A DNA stretch of 64,000 nt from Adenanthera pavonina (taxonomy: Eukaryota > Streptophyta > Magnoliopsida > Fabales > Fabaceae). Of the stretch, positions 35,162 through 47,941 are shown piece by piece. How positions within the stretch are numbered: the first letter of the stretch is position 1; each line of letters opens with the position of its first letter. The position numbers and the translations under genes are program-made. The notes beneath the pieces were generated by a model. It was not told the DNA's origin, made no database searches, and saw nothing but the letters and a program-made list of their open reading frames with translations. The stretch lies in the NCBI GenBank assembly GCA_026686845.1, contig JAIVEN010000012.1:17424501-17488500 (forward strand), read 5' to 3'.

Positions 35162-35882
35162 ATGGCAACCAATGGCAACTTGGTGAGTGTTACTCAACCC
35201 TTCATTCCAGTTTTCAAGGGAGAGAGTTATGAGTTCTGGAGCATCAAAATGAAGACTCTATTTAAGTACCTCTGGGACTTGGTCGAAGGTGGCTTTGCAG
35301 ATCCTGATGAAGAAAATCGCTTGAGGGAGAATAGAAAAAAGGATTCGAAGGCTCTATTCTTCATCCAACAAGCAGTGCATGAGACCATTTTTTCATGGAT
35401 TGCTGCTGCTACAACATCAAAACAAGCATGGGAGATTCTCAAAATGGAATATCAGGGCTCATCTAAGGTAATTACTATCAAACTTCAAACTTTACAGCAT
35501 GAGTTTGAAACCTTGAACATGAAAGGCAGTGAGTCAGTGCAGGACTTTTTATCTTGGGTAGTGGCTATCATTAATCAAATGAGAATGTATGGAGATCAAA
35601 TAACTGATCAAACTGTTGTAACAAAAGTCTTGAGGAATTTAACTCCTAAGTTTGATCATGTGGTAGCTGCAATAGAGGAATCCAAAGATTTGACTAGGTT
35701 TACACTTGATGAACTCATGGGATCCTTGCAAGCACATGAAGCTAGGATCAATCGATCAGCAGAGAAGGTGGAGGAAAAGGCATTCAAGCAAAAGGGGAGA
35801 CACCTTAACCAAGAGAAGGTGACAAGAGAGGACGTGGCAGAGGAGGATTTAGAGGTAGATATCATAGCAGAGGTAGAGGCTC
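35162..35882 (+). pseudogene. Copia gag, 5' part
   Basis: The frame starts MATNGNLVSVTQPFIPVFKG, followed by YEFWSIKMKTLFK and QAWEILKMEYQGSSKVI, the UBN2/retrotrans_gag pattern of plant Copia elements. About 240 codons are open up to the point where LTR A2 is inserted. The zinc knuckle lies beyond the insertion at about 41041: CHNCNKNEHVKAER, in which the last of the four metal ligands (Cys) is Arg. Confidence 0.9.
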
Positions 35883-38800
35883 TATAACACCTTATTTTTT
35901 AACTCATTTCCCATGAATTAGACTCCTTTTATATCTGATTATACTTAATCTTAAGCTTGAATCACATGAGAATGAAAATCAGAATTTTTAAAATTTTTAG
36001 TTACTGTTCATATGGTAGTTTTCACTTTACTGACTGAAATTTGAAAATTCATAACTAATTCTAAAAAAATAATTTTATAGTGATTCAAGTCTCTAAAAAT
36101 ATATAAAAACCTTATTTACATGGAAAAAATATGAAACAGATCATTCTCTTGACCAATTTATACAGTTTATTCCTCAAACATTTACTGTATATTTGGTCAG
36201 TTTCTCTTCCCCAGGATTTTGGCCTTATATTTAAAAATTCATATCTCACTCTATCCTGAGCCAATTTATGCATTCCTTATGTCATTGGAAATATATGTGA
36301 GTCTAATTTCTATAAATATTTTTCTTGTACATTTATTCAACTTGTGCAGGGCATAACATTAACTTAAATCATAAAGGGTCAGAATTCCACTTTTGCTGGA
36401 ACAGTTTTGGGAAAACCTCCATATCTCCTATCATATAGCTCCAATTACCTCCAAATCAGTGGCAAATGAAACTTTAAACATAGACCTTTCTATAAATACA
36501 AACCAATAAATTTTTGGAGCTCTGCAATATTTATATCATCTTTTTAATTTTCCAGTACCTAACTTTTAGTTTCCAGTTTTCCCAATCTTTCTCTATTCTG
36601 AATCCTAATTTTGAAAAATCACTATAATTCATACATATCTCTAAATGGAGTGATCTTTGGACCATTTTAAAACTTGTTATGTCTACTTTAAGAGCATATA
36701 TAACACTTATATTGGACACTCTGTTTCGAACATAATTCCCTTGCTCAAATCAATACTGGTCATCTTGCTCATAATTATGCCATAACTCATATACTAAACT
36801 TCATAAACCTCATGCATCAACATTTATTGTTCCAAATCCACACATATCATCATAAGAGGACTTTAAGGAACACAATAATATATAATTACAGAATTTCATC
36901 TCATACATACATGATACATATTTTCTCAACTTAGCATTATAACTTGCAAGCAACATTATGCTCCATCCTCTTTCTTCTTTCTCCTTGGTACTCTTGACCC
37001 CTTCTTACCATGGCTTGTGTTAGCAAGGCTGACTTCCCAAGAGGGGGGGTGAATTGGGAAGATTGAATTTTTTCTGCACAAAGTGAAGTAAGTGAAGATA
37101 TCACAGTATAATGAAAACAATGCGTAAAACAGAGCAAGCAGAAAAGTAAAGATAGGGAAAAGAAAACTCAGTAATTTATCCTGGTTCGGTCTTTCCACTT
37201 GACCTACATCCAGTCCTCAAGACACCTCTTGAGATTTATCCACTATACAACAAGAATTTCAATGGGTTTCTTGCTAAGGCCACAGTACATGAGTATGCTC
37301 TGTTTCTGAGCTCTCTCAAACTCTCCAAGCACTTTCACTATGTGCTTCCCAATTCCCTTGTGAATACCCCTCATAAGTAAATCTATCTTCCAGATGAAGA
37401 GTAGATTGATTACAATAAAATAACTCTCTTGAAAAGAGTAGATATGAAAGTTTCAGTACAAGTATAGAAGTTGAGAGGGTAAAAGCTTTTGAGAAAAGAT
37501 TTAGCAGAAATTCGGTACACACTTGTTTTATTTGTTACCCACAACTTCAAATGTTGTTGTATTTATAGATTTAGGTCTCAAATATCCATTAGAGACTTTA
37601 ATCTATCCATTGGAGAAGTTATCCAACGGTTACTCTGAAAAACTATCCGTTTACCAACCGCATTTAATGTTTCTGACATACTGAAATTCAAATTTTGGCT
37701 GGTCAACAGACGAATTTCGAAGGAACCGAAGGTTAAAGCTTCCAACGTTACAACACGAAGTTCGTCTGTTCATTAAGTGAAATTCGAATTTTGAAACTTA
37801 CAAAACATTTTCACAATGTGACATACGAATTTTCAAGAAGAAAATTTTTCGGTTAAGTGTGAACAGTGTTTTCAATTTGCTACAGTGCCCTCGAAATTTG
37901 AATTTTGAAAGGGTGAAATTCGTCTGTCAGAGAGACTCTTTCCAGACTAATTTCATCATTCGAATGTTGATGTTTCACTTAAACAGACTTAAGATTTTTG
38001 CTTCTGAAATTCGAATTTCAATGTTCAAAGTTCGTCTGTCAGAGAGCAGTTTTGAAACTTAAATCATTCTTGATCTCAGATGAACTTTAACATAGTATCA
38101 GACGTATTTCTTCTATTCTCTCAAATTTTGTTTTGTCTGAAATTCGAATTTTGGAGACTTAAAGTTCGTTTGTTACAAAGAAGCTTCTTTCAGACTTATA
38201 TGAAAATTCGAATGTTAGCAGTTCAAAATTCGTCTGTCAGAGAGCATTTATCAAACTCAATTTCATTTTGATTTCAGATGCATTTTATCATAGTCTCAGA
38301 CGAATTTCTTTGGTTTTCACAAACTTCATTTTTTCTTGAAATTCGAATTTTGAAAGTGTGAAGTTCGTCTGTTACCAGAAAGGCTTCTTTCAGACTAGAT
38401 GAAAATTCGAATTTTGAGCAGCCAAAATTCGTCTGACAGAGAGCCATCTCTTCAGACTCATTCAGTTTCAGCTCGAAGTTCGAACTTCCAAAGGCAAAGT
38501 TCGAATTTCCAACTTGACAGTTTAGCTTAATCTTTCAACCTTCGTCTGTTTGTGGGTGTTTTTCAAATAGGTAAAGATTTAACACAAAATCAAGGTTTGA
38601 AAACATCTTTTTCTCAAATCAAAATCTTTTACCCAATCATAACAAAAACTAAAGATCCTACAAGAGATCTAACAGCAAATACTCATAAAGTCTTCACTTG
38701 ACACAGCTTTGATCTCCTTTGATATCTTCAATTCAAGCTCTTGAGTGTTGGTTTACAATCATCAAAACTCTTGATTCAACAGCTTGGGCCTAGTCATGAT

Positions 38801-40983
38801 GATCATTTGGAAGGGTGAGATTCAAAGAATCCCAGTAGTTATATCCAATCATGCATTCACATCATCATATCATTTCATAAAATCATCAATAAAAATCATA
38901 ACTTCATATTATGCCATACAATTCCATAAAAATTTTGGCATGGTAACACTTTGTAAAATGGACATCCTAGGGTCATAAAACCCTTCAAACATTCGGCCAA
39001 CAATAAAAATACATCATAAAGCATTCAAATAATTATATGGCATAGTCATATTATCATGGAAACAAAGTATGACAACATTAAGCATAACAAGGAAAATAAC
39101 TACCTTCTTGCTTTCCAATGAAATCCAAATTTTGTGGGCACTTCCATTGATCTTAAAACACTTCTTGAAACCCTATAGCATCATAAGACAAGGTCTTAAG
39201 TCATTGATTGCATGATATCCTTCATAAAGAACTCACTTTAACTCTAATTTTTCACTTTGCTTTCCTTTTGCATTTTCTTGTACAACATACTTGTATCTAC
39301 CTATTTTGGACCCAAAAAATTCATTTTTGGGGTCAAAATCATGAAATTCTCTTTCATTTCCAAACCCTAAATAGGCAGAAATTTTCATAAATTTGTAGAA
39401 AAATATCTACCGATTAATTTGCAATATAATGGCATAATCTTGTTGCTTAAGACCTATACATTCTTTTTCATGGATTGATTTCTTCATGACACAACTTTCT
39501 CTCTCTACTCTCTCTCTAGGTCAAAATTTCAGTGAGAAAAATGAGAGAGAATAGCCCACTAAACTCTTCAAAAGCTCAAGAGATCACAAGATAATGGTTA
39601 AAAAAAATTACCTTGAGTTTTTGGGACCAAACTTGTGATTTTTCCCTCTCCCTTTTGCTCTCTCTCTTTCACGCCACTTTGCTCTCTTCTCCATTGGTTC
39701 AGCGTGAGGGAGGTTGAAGATGAAGGCAAAAATGACATAAAGTATATATTTATTTAATATAATTATTCAATTAACCTTTTCTTTTGACTTTATTGCTTTT
39801 CTTCTTAAAAAAGCTTTTGGAAACTTTCACATGTGTCCCATCTGCTCATTCATACATGGCTCACCTCCTTTTTTTTGGGCCAAAAATTGCTTAAATAATT
39901 TTTATGGATCAAAATACCCTTTACCGATTAAATTTACCCACATCAATTAAGTATTTTCACTGAAATTGTCATTGCATTGGTACAGGATTATCCGAAAATA
40001 AATTTTGGACTAAAATCATTATCTTGGTCCAAAATATATTTTAACAAGGTCCAATCATTGTCCTTGAATCAATACTTTCTTTTCCCACAGTCTAAATTGA
40101 CCTTTATTGGGTAAAATATTAATATTAGACTATAATTACCCAATAAACATTATTTTGAGCTTAATAGATTCCTTGCTATATTCCATTGGGCTTAACTCAT
40201 TAAAAGCTTCATTTTGACTATAATTTTTCATATTTACAAAAATGCCCTTGACCCGGGGCAAATTCATAATTTTTGACACTTTCGGGTCATTAGCTGTAAT
40301 TTTCCCCAAACTTATTTTCATTTCATCTTGGCGTGAATTTCTCCACCAGGGACTAACTTACAAAGATTCATATTTTTAGGGCTAAAATATAATTTTCTCA
40401 TTTTTCCATTTAATCTGAAAAAAATGATCCATTTGCCCTTTTTCATGTTTAATGATGTCTCTCTGTTTTTCTCAACTCTTTTTGCATTTTACAATGTCAA
40501 ATTTTTCATTTTTGAGTCTTCAATTCATTATTCAAATTTTACTTCTAATTTGGGAAATGATTGTTTTGCCCTTAAGCTGGGTCAAAAACATAATTATTCA
40601 TTCTTTTGGGCACTTTCTTGTAATTTCACTCAAAGACCAATTTTTTGTTATTTCCTTTTTTCACTATTTACAATAACTTTAAATTGGTCTATTTCTCAGC
40701 CTAGACCTCCCGGGTACGCAATACTTATACCATTGCGCTCAGTTTGGAGCGAACTTTCATTCAAGTGGTATATTACATATTTTCTGGGGTGAATTCTGGA
40801 ATTAATTTCTACTAAGGACCTTATGGAAAATTAATTCCAATTAAGGATCAAACATAACTTCTTCTGAAAATTAAATGAGAAATTAATTCTTTCTAAAGCC
40901 CGATTATATATAGCACTTTTATCTCACTTCGTTTCTTATCTTTTATTTATTCTATAGCATCCCATAAAAGTTGAGATATTACA
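35883..40983 (-). mobile_element. Solo LTR family A, copy A2, carrying LTR B2
   Basis: The insertion reads TATAACACC at its left and GATATTACA at its right. It is flanked by GGCTC on both sides (35878-35882 and 40984-40988). On the minus strand it starts TGTAATATC and aligns with copy A1. Without the nested LTR it is about 3.33 kb, longer than A1 (about 2.75 kb). No retroelement proteins, second LTR or primer site are seen. The left-end second base (A for G) is probably a later mutation. The region 35930-37010 and 38790-40980 is otherwise non-coding. Confidence 0.8.
37018..38781 (-). mobile_element. Solo LTR family B, copy B2 (1,764 bp)
   Basis: Its left end TGTTAGCAAGGCTGACTTCC and right end CAAAACTCTTGATTCAACA are the reverse complement of copy B1, with the same internal AATTCGAATTT and TTCGTCTG array. 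GCTTG flanks it on both sides (37013-37017 and 38782-38786). It is inserted in LTR A2, making it the youngest visible layer of this stack. Confidence 0.88.
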
Positions 40984-40988
40984 GGCTC

Positions 40989-43900
40989 GGAACAAAGGAC
41001 AACACCGAATGAGCAAAGGAATCAAAAGAGAAACATTCAATGCCACAATTGCAACAAGAATGAGCATGTAAAGGCAGAGCGCTGGTCCAAGGACAATCAA
41101 GCTAATTTTATAGAAGGAAGTGAAGAAGTAAGTAATTTATTTATGGCCCATTATGATAATGATCAAGTTGCAAGTTCTGTGTGGTTTGTAGATAGTGGAT
41201 GTTTGAATCATATGACAGGCATGAGAGAATTATTCAAGGAACTAGATGAATCAAAGAAGATGAAAGTTAAGCTTAGTGATGATAAAGAAATCCAAGTGGA
41301 GGGAAAAGGAACCGTGGCAATGAAGGTCAGTAAAGGGAAGGTAAAGCTGCTGCACAATGTACAGTATGTTCCTGGACTAGCACATAATTTATTAAGTGTT
41401 AGGCAATTAATATCTAATGGATATTCTATTCTATTTGATGATGAAGCATGTGTTATTAAAGATAAGCAAACAGGTCAAATTGTGACTAGTGTTAAAATGA
41501 CCAAGGGGATGATGTTTCCATTAGAAGTAGCTGATATGAATTACTGCAGCCTGGTGGCTAATGGGCAAAATAATTCCAAATTATGGCATTTAAGATATGG
41601 GCATCTCAATATCAAAGGTTTGAAGTTGTTGAGTTAGAAGGATATGGTTCGAGGATTGCCAAAGATTGACCAGCTAGACATCTGTGAGGGGTGCACATAT
41701 GGAAAGCAAACTAGAAAGTCTTTTCCCACTGGTTGTGCAGGGAGAGCGTTCACCTACCTTGAACTAATTCATGCAGACTTACGTGGACCTATGCACACTG
41801 AGTCTCTTGGTGGAAGTCACTACTTCTTGCTCCTTACAGATGATTATACCCGCATGATTTGGGTTTATTTTTTGAAATTCAAATCACAAGCTTTTGAATG
41901 TTTCAGGAAATTTAAAGCTCTGGTTCAAAACAAAATGGTTGCAGTATCAAGACCTTGTGCATAGATAGAGGAGGTGAGTTCTTGTCCAATGAATTCAATT
42001 CCTTTTGTGAAGACCAGGGCATTAGAAGAGAGTTGATAGCACCCTACACACCAGAGCAGAATGGAGTGGCTGAGAGGAAGAATCGCACTGCTGTTGAAAT
42101 GGCAAGAAGCATGATGAAAGAGAAGGGGATTCCAAATAAGTTTTGGGCCGAAGCTGTAGCTACTGCAGTGTATTTGCTAAATCTTTCTCCCATAAAAGCA
42201 GTACTGGACAAGACCCCATTTGAAGCTTGGAGAGGTAAAAGACCTTCGGTAAGCCACTTAAGAATATTTGGTAGTATAGCTTATGCTTTGATTGACTCAC
42301 AAAATCATCAAAAATTAGATAGTAAGTCTGAAAAATGCATCTTTATTGGTTATTGTACTAAGCCTAAAGCATACAAACTATACAATCCTCGTAGTGGCAA
42401 AGTTATTGTTAGCAAAAATGTGGTTTTCAATGAAAGTGCAGGTTGGGACTGGAGTAGCAAGAGTGAAATGCAAGTAGAAATACAAGTGGAAGATATAATA
42501 GATCCAGTACCAGCAGATGCCAATCATTCCGAATCAAGTGATAGTAGTCCAGCAAGCTCTCCAAGTACAGAATATAGAAGTAGCAGCTCACCAAGCGCTA
42601 GAAGCAATATCTCATCCTTTGAGAATGAATCTTCTGATGAAACACCTCCAAGGAAGTTTAGGTCCTTGAGAGAAATTTATGAATCAGATGCCTTTGCTCT
42701 TGTTGTTATAGACCCAGTGACATACAAGGAAGTAGCAGAAGCAATAGAATGGCAAAATGCAATGAATGAGGAACTATCAGCAATTCAAAGAAATTATACG
42801 TGGGAACTAACTGAATTACCTGTAGAAAAAAATACAATTGGACTGAAGTGGATTTTCAAAACAAAGTATCATGCTAAAGGAAGTATTCAAAAGCACAAGG
42901 CTAGGCTCATTGCAAAAGGATATTCACAGCAACCAGGAATCAATTTTGAAGAAACTTTTTCTCCTATTGCAAGATTTAAAACAGTGAGAATGTTCTTGGC
43001 ATTGGGGGCACAATTAAGATAGCCTATTTACTAGTTTGATGTTAAGTCCGCTTTCTTGAATGGCGAATTAGAAGAGGAAGTTTATGTAGATTAACCTGAA
43101 GGGTTTGTGATTAAAGGCAATGAAGATAAAGTTTATAAGTTGAAGAAGGCACTATATGGAGTAAGGCAAGCACCTCGGGCATGGTACAGTAAAATAGATC
43201 AATACTTTCTGAAAGATGGGTTTGAACGTAGTGAAAGTGAGCCAACACTATACATAAAGAGACAAGGTAATTCTGATCTGTTACTTGTTTGTCTCTATGT
43301 TGATGATATGATTTACATGAGCTCATCTCACTCTTTACTTGAAAAATTCAAGAAAAATATGATGAATACATTTGAGATGACTGATTTAGGATTGCTACAT
43401 TACTTTCTTGGCCTGGAAATTAAGCAAGAAGAAATAGGTGTGTTTGTTTTTTAGAAGAAATATGAGGAAAATCTTCTTAGGCACTTTCATATGGCAAATT
43501 GCAAAAGCGCAGGAACCCCCATGAATTTAAATGAAAAATTGCAGCAAGAAGATGGTACAGAGAAGGCAAATGGAACAAGGTTTCGAAGCTTAGTTAGTGG
43601 ATCAATTTATTTGACTCATACCAGGCCTGACATTGCATTTTCAGTAGGTGTTGTTTCGAGGTTTATGAGTAATCCAACAAAGCATCATTTTGGGGCTGCA
43701 AAAAGAATTTTATGCTATGTTACAGGAACACTTGACTATGGCATATGGTATTCATGTGTTACTAATTTCAAGTTAAGTGGCTACACAGACAGTGACTGGG
43801 GAGGATCTTTGGATGATAGGAAAAGCACTTTTGGGAATGTTTTCTCTCTTGGTTCAGGAGCCATAACATGGAGTTCAAAGAAGCAAAGTATAACAGCCTT

Positions 43901-44250
43901 GTCAACCATAGAGGCAGAATACGTGGCAGCAACATCCTCAGCGTGTCAAGCAATCTGGCTAAGGAGGCTACTAAATGACATAGGGCAAAAGCAAGAAGGA
44001 CCCACTCAAATATTTTGTGATAATCGCTCAACAATTTTAATAACTAAAAATCCCACACTGCATGGAAGAACCAAACACGTGGACATCCATTTTCACTTCA
44101 TAAGGGAATTGGTGGCAAATGGCACAATCACTTTGAAGCAGTGCAGTACTGAAGAACAGGTGGTGGATATATTTACAAAAGCTCTACCAGCTCAAAAGCA
44201 CGTGTATCTCAGATCATTACTTGGAGTGTGCAACTTTCAATCAAGGGGGA
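40989..44250 (+). pseudogene. Copia pol: protease, integrase, reverse transcriptase, RNase H
   Basis: After the zinc knuckle comes the protease motif WFVDSGC (Asp-Ser-Gly, 41191-41202), then the integrase zinc-binding block (LWHLRYGHLN and CEGCTYGK) split by a TAG at 41635. The integrase core has LIHADLRGPM, LLLTDDYTRMIWVYF and, after a frameshift near 41940, CIDRGGEF and YTPEQNGVAERKNRT. The reverse transcriptase has LKWIFKTKYHAKG and KARLIAKGYSQ. Stops near 43021, 43033, 43093 and 43452 break the rest, but YVDD (43296-43307) is intact. RNase H has YTDSDWGGSLDDRKSTFG and LSTIEAEYVA. Most stops replace Trp, Gln or similar codons by C-to-T or G-to-A changes. Confidence 0.93.
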
Positions 44251-44251
44251 A
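44240..44251 (+). promoter_or_regulatory. Polypurine tract of the Copia element
   Basis: ATCAAGGGGGAA directly precedes the TG of the 3' LTR. It is the expected site for plus-strand priming. Confidence 0.75.
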
Positions 44252-44598
44252 TGTTGAAGAGTGATTAAAAGTGGCATATGGCTTGCTCTGTTAATAAAAT
44301 ATTGCACGTGACTATTCTGTTTTTTGTTATTTACTTGTTCTATAATTTTCGATTGTACTTGGTCAATAAGTTAGGAAGTAGTTCAGTCAAAATAGGAGCT
44401 GTTAAGATTATTTTGCTAATTCTTCGTTGATTCGAATCTGTTTCTATTAGATGTAAGCCTATTTATAGGCATTGTTTCTAGTTCATTCATGCAGAGAATA
44501 AAAGAGCATTATTCAGATAAATCCTCTCGTTAGACTTTGCTCATATAAATACTATTTCTCAGTTTTATTTCTTTAATTGCTGAGACCTTTTCCCAACA
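44252..44598 (+). repeat. Copia 3' LTR
   Basis: 347 bp and about 96% identical by eye to the 5' LTR, followed by the second GATTC copy and then NBS-LRR coding sequence. Confidence 0.92.
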
Positions 44599-44603
44599 GA
44601 TTC

Positions 44604-45906
44604 AAGGAGAAATTGCTGACTTGTTAGGTCTGAAACTAACAGAAGAAACTGAAGCTGGAAGAGTAAGAAGGATTCATTTGAGGTTACAAGGAGGCCATGA
44701 TCGTGTCCTTTTAATATTGGATGGTGTGTGGGGAAAACTTAATCTTGAGGATATTGGGGTTCACCAAGGTTGTAAAATCCTTCAAACCACACGCCTTCAA
44801 ACCACATGTTCTTTGATGAACTTTCAAAAAGGTATTCGGTTGGAGCTTTTGTCTGAAGAGGAATCATGGTCTTTATTCCAACATCATGCTCAAATTGCAC
44901 TTGATAGTCCTTCTTGGTTGTCAAAAGATATGGCAAAGGATATTGCTAAGGAATGTAAAGGACTACCCATTGCAATTGAAGCTGTAGGAACCACTTTGAA
45001 AGGACAGTCTTATCATGAGTGGAAGGTAGCTTTGCACCAACTGCAGCATTCAAAACCAATGGATATGTCGGAAGGTGTAAGGGATGCTTATACGTGTTTG
45101 AAGCTAAGCTATGATTATTTGAGAAATAATGTGGTGAAGTCTCTATTCTTGATGTGTGGTTTGTTTCCTGAAGATCATGATATCAATATAAAAGAATTGT
45201 TTAGATATGGAATGGGCTTAGGCCTGTGCTAGGAAGCAGAACTTGGAATAGCTCGCAACCAAGTGAATTCAGGAATAAACATTCTTGTAGAGTCTTGTTT
45301 GTTGACACATTCCCAGAGAGGAAAAGACCACTTGAAGATGCACCACATTGTTCGTGATGTATCTTTATGAATAGCAAACAACATGAAAGGAAAAATTGTG
45401 GAGAATCTAGATTCTGAAGCTTTAAGGGAGGCTTATGCAATATCATCCTGGTACAAGGAAGGTAATCATTTTCCTCATAAATTTTATGCTCCAAATCTAG
45501 AGATTCTTTTGCTTAATACAAGAACAAATTGGATTTATCAAATACATCCTTTCAAAGTATGAAAGTGCTCAAAGTTGTTGCTATAATCAATGAAAATTAC
45601 CATAGTAAGTTGCTATCATTTCCACAATCAGCTGGAGAATATCTGCTTTCGCCGAATATTAAAACCCTACGCTTGGTTGGATTGGAGTTACATGATCTCT
45701 CTTTCATTACAAGCCTGCAAGAGCTTGAGATTCTCATTTTGCAAGCAAGTAAATCTAAGGAACTGCCAAAAGGAATTATAGAATTGAAAAAGTTAAAGTT
45801 GTCGGATTTGTCATGGTGTGAACTCAATCAAGATTGTTATACAACAATTGGGAAATGTGATAAGCTGCAAGAGGTGCATCTTCTTAAAGATCCACTTTCT
45901 ATTTGA
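44604..45906 (+). pseudogene. CC-NBS-LRR resistance gene relic, 3' part
   Basis: Coding resumes with QGEIADLLGLKLTEETEAGR, the RNBS-A side of the NB-ARC. It goes on through kinase-2 (VLLILDGVWG; usual DDVW), a shortened RNBS-B (ILQTTRLQTTC), GLPIAIEAVGTTL (GLPLA motif) and LKLSYDYL with FLMCGLFPEDHDI (RNBS-D). A TAG follows GLGLC at about 45230. The MHD position reads MHHIVRDVSL and is followed by another stop. Later frames give a short leucine-rich region (LRLVGLELHDLSFITSLQEL, ELKKLKLSDLSW). Only about four LRR units are seen, far fewer than in a full receptor, and it ends at 45906. Confidence 0.88.
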
Positions 45907-46235
45907 TGATAGATTAGAAGATGGAGATCAATCATTGTGCAATGAGAAAGGACAAGTTGAAGTTTGTCATTTACTTAAAATTCTCTCATTTATTTTGTGT
46001 GTGCAATGACTGAGAAATAACATGAAGTCTGTTATTTAATTTAAATCTCATTTATTTTGTATCTATATTTTCACAATGGAGTTACTTTTATTATTCTTCT
46101 TCATCTATTTGCATCTTTATGGAGCTATGGTTCCTCTTCATCTTCATCTTCTTATCTTCTTATGCCTATGCACTTATTTGTCTTCTTCCCCTCCTTTGTT
46201 AAGAGAGGCAAAATCCACTTTACTGATCTCGATGA
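45907..46235. other. Downstream flank of the NBS-LRR relic
   Basis: AT- and CT-rich DNA. Short frames give hydrophobic, Ser- and Leu-rich peptides with no recognisable motif. Confidence 0.4.
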
Positions 46236-47369
46236 GCCCCGTTTGTTTTAGTTTTTTTATGAGAAAAGCACTTTTAAAGCCTTTTGGAATGTTTGTTTAA
46301 GATTTTTAAAATAATTAGAATTTGAAAAAAAATCAGATTTTTTATTATTTTAAAAAGCTACTAAGAGTAGCTTTTTAAAAAAAAAAGCGAATGCGATGGA
46401 CGAAAGAGAAAAGATGTTTTTTTTTACAAAAATAACCTTCAAAAGTCCATCCATCGATGATGAGTTTATCGTTGCTCTGTGTCTCTCTATTATCACTTTA
46501 CATCTACCTAATCCTTTACAAATCTGAAACCATTGAAGCTTACAGTCTTCCTATCGTTGCTCTGTGTCTACCCTTTACAAGCCTTGACAAATTTGAAACC
46601 ATTGAAGCTTACAGTTGCCTTTGTGAAGCTTGCTATTAGCCTATATCAATCATCTCTCTTTGTTGCTCTACATCTACAGAGCTTGCCGCCATCGTTGCTT
46701 CCAGGCATGTAAGTATTGATGAAGCTCAAACAATTCAATCGTTGATGTCTCAGTGATTTAGGGTTTTTATCTCTTTATTTTGAAAAAGGTTCTAGACTTT
46801 TGAGAATCTCCAGAGGCCCATGGGTGCAAATCTTTATATTCTGATTCTTTTATACACTCAATGATGTCTATATATCTTGCTTGATTGTCGTCTCTCTCTC
46901 TCTCAACTTGTTTTTGGCTCTTTGTTTTTGTTCATTTCTGTTTTCCAGATTTTTGGACTATTCTTTAAGGTTTTGGTATTCCTTTTTCTCCTATGCCTCT
47001 GTGCCTAGCTCCATCCTTTTTGATATCCACCACTTTAGTTACGTCATCCTAGAATAGTGTTGATTATCTTGAGCGTCAATTATTTGGCACGTAGTATTTG
47101 CTTGTATTTATCTTTTACAAAGTATCTTACATTTAAGTGGCTTAGGGTAACTATGATAAACAAATATTGGGAGGGATATCATATTAGAAAGCCTATTGTA
47201 CTTATACGTCAATAGAACCAAACACAAACCCTATACAGTAATCATGAAGCTTTTAACATTGGATAATGATTTTATGAAAAATGATTAAATATCATGAAAA
47301 TTCTATATGTTTATCTTTCCTATATTATTCACTAATATATTAACTATTTCATTCAAAATAATATTGGAA

Positions 47370-47941
47370 TGGCACCCAAAAAAGATATGAGAGGTGCTAA
47401 GGGAGGCGGAAGAGATAAGGCAAAATGGGATAAAAAAATTGAAATATTTTTGAAAGTGTGTTGAAGAGATAAAAGCTGAGAATAGACCAAATACACATTT
47501 TTCTAAAGATAGGAGGAAGAATATCCAAGAAAAATTTCACGAGAGAACAGGGTTTGCTTATGATCACACACAATTGAAAAATAGATGAGACGCTTTAAAA
47601 AGAGAGTTTACATCATTAGCAAAGTTGGTTGAAAAAGACACTACCCTTGGATGGAATGATGATAAAAGAACCATACGGGCTTCTGAATAATGGTGGGCTG
47701 AAAAGAGTAAGGTATAATTATATTGATTCACTGTATTTCTTTTTTTACTTAGATGATTTTTATGATGACTTATTTTATTTATCTATTATTTTTCATTTAA
47801 TTTTAGGAGGATCCAAAGATTTTGAAATGGAAGAATGAGGGACTGAAATTCCTAGATTTGCAAGAGAAATGTTTGAAGGGCACAATAGCTACTGGATTTG
47901 CTGTTGTAAAGCCATATCAGGATCCACAATTGTCTAAAGGA
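47370..47941 (+). pseudogene. Harbinger ORF1 (MYB/SANT-like), 5' part
   Basis: It starts MAPKKDMRGAKGGGRDKAKW. The MYB/SANT-like domain follows (IEIFLKVC, stop, ENRPNTHFSKDRRKNIQEKF, FAYDHTQLKNR, stop), resembling plant L10-interacting MYB-domain proteins and Harbinger ORF1. An intron (47712-47806) has good GT and AG ends. The second exon reads EDPKILKWKNEGLKFLDLQE and ends at LSKG, where a long insertion begins. In this superfamily ORF1 binds DNA and helps the transposase reach the nucleus. Confidence 0.8.

Larger units (their letters stand above)
34769..44598 (+). mobile_element. Ty1/Copia retrotransposon inserted in the NBS-LRR gene
   Basis: Its 347-bp LTRs (34769-35115 and 44252-44598) start TGTTGAAGAG and end TCCCAACA. 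They are flanked by GATTC (34764-34768 and 44599-44603). After the 5' LTR comes TGGTATCAGAGC, the usual initiator-methionine tRNA primer site; before the 3' LTR is a purine tract, CAAGGGGGAA. The protein order is gag, protease, integrase, reverse transcriptase, RNase H, which is Copia order. By eye the LTRs differ at about 13 of 347 sites, 11 of them transitions. The element is dead: gag is split by a 5.1-kb insertion, and pol has several stops and at least one frameshift. Confidence 0.95.
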
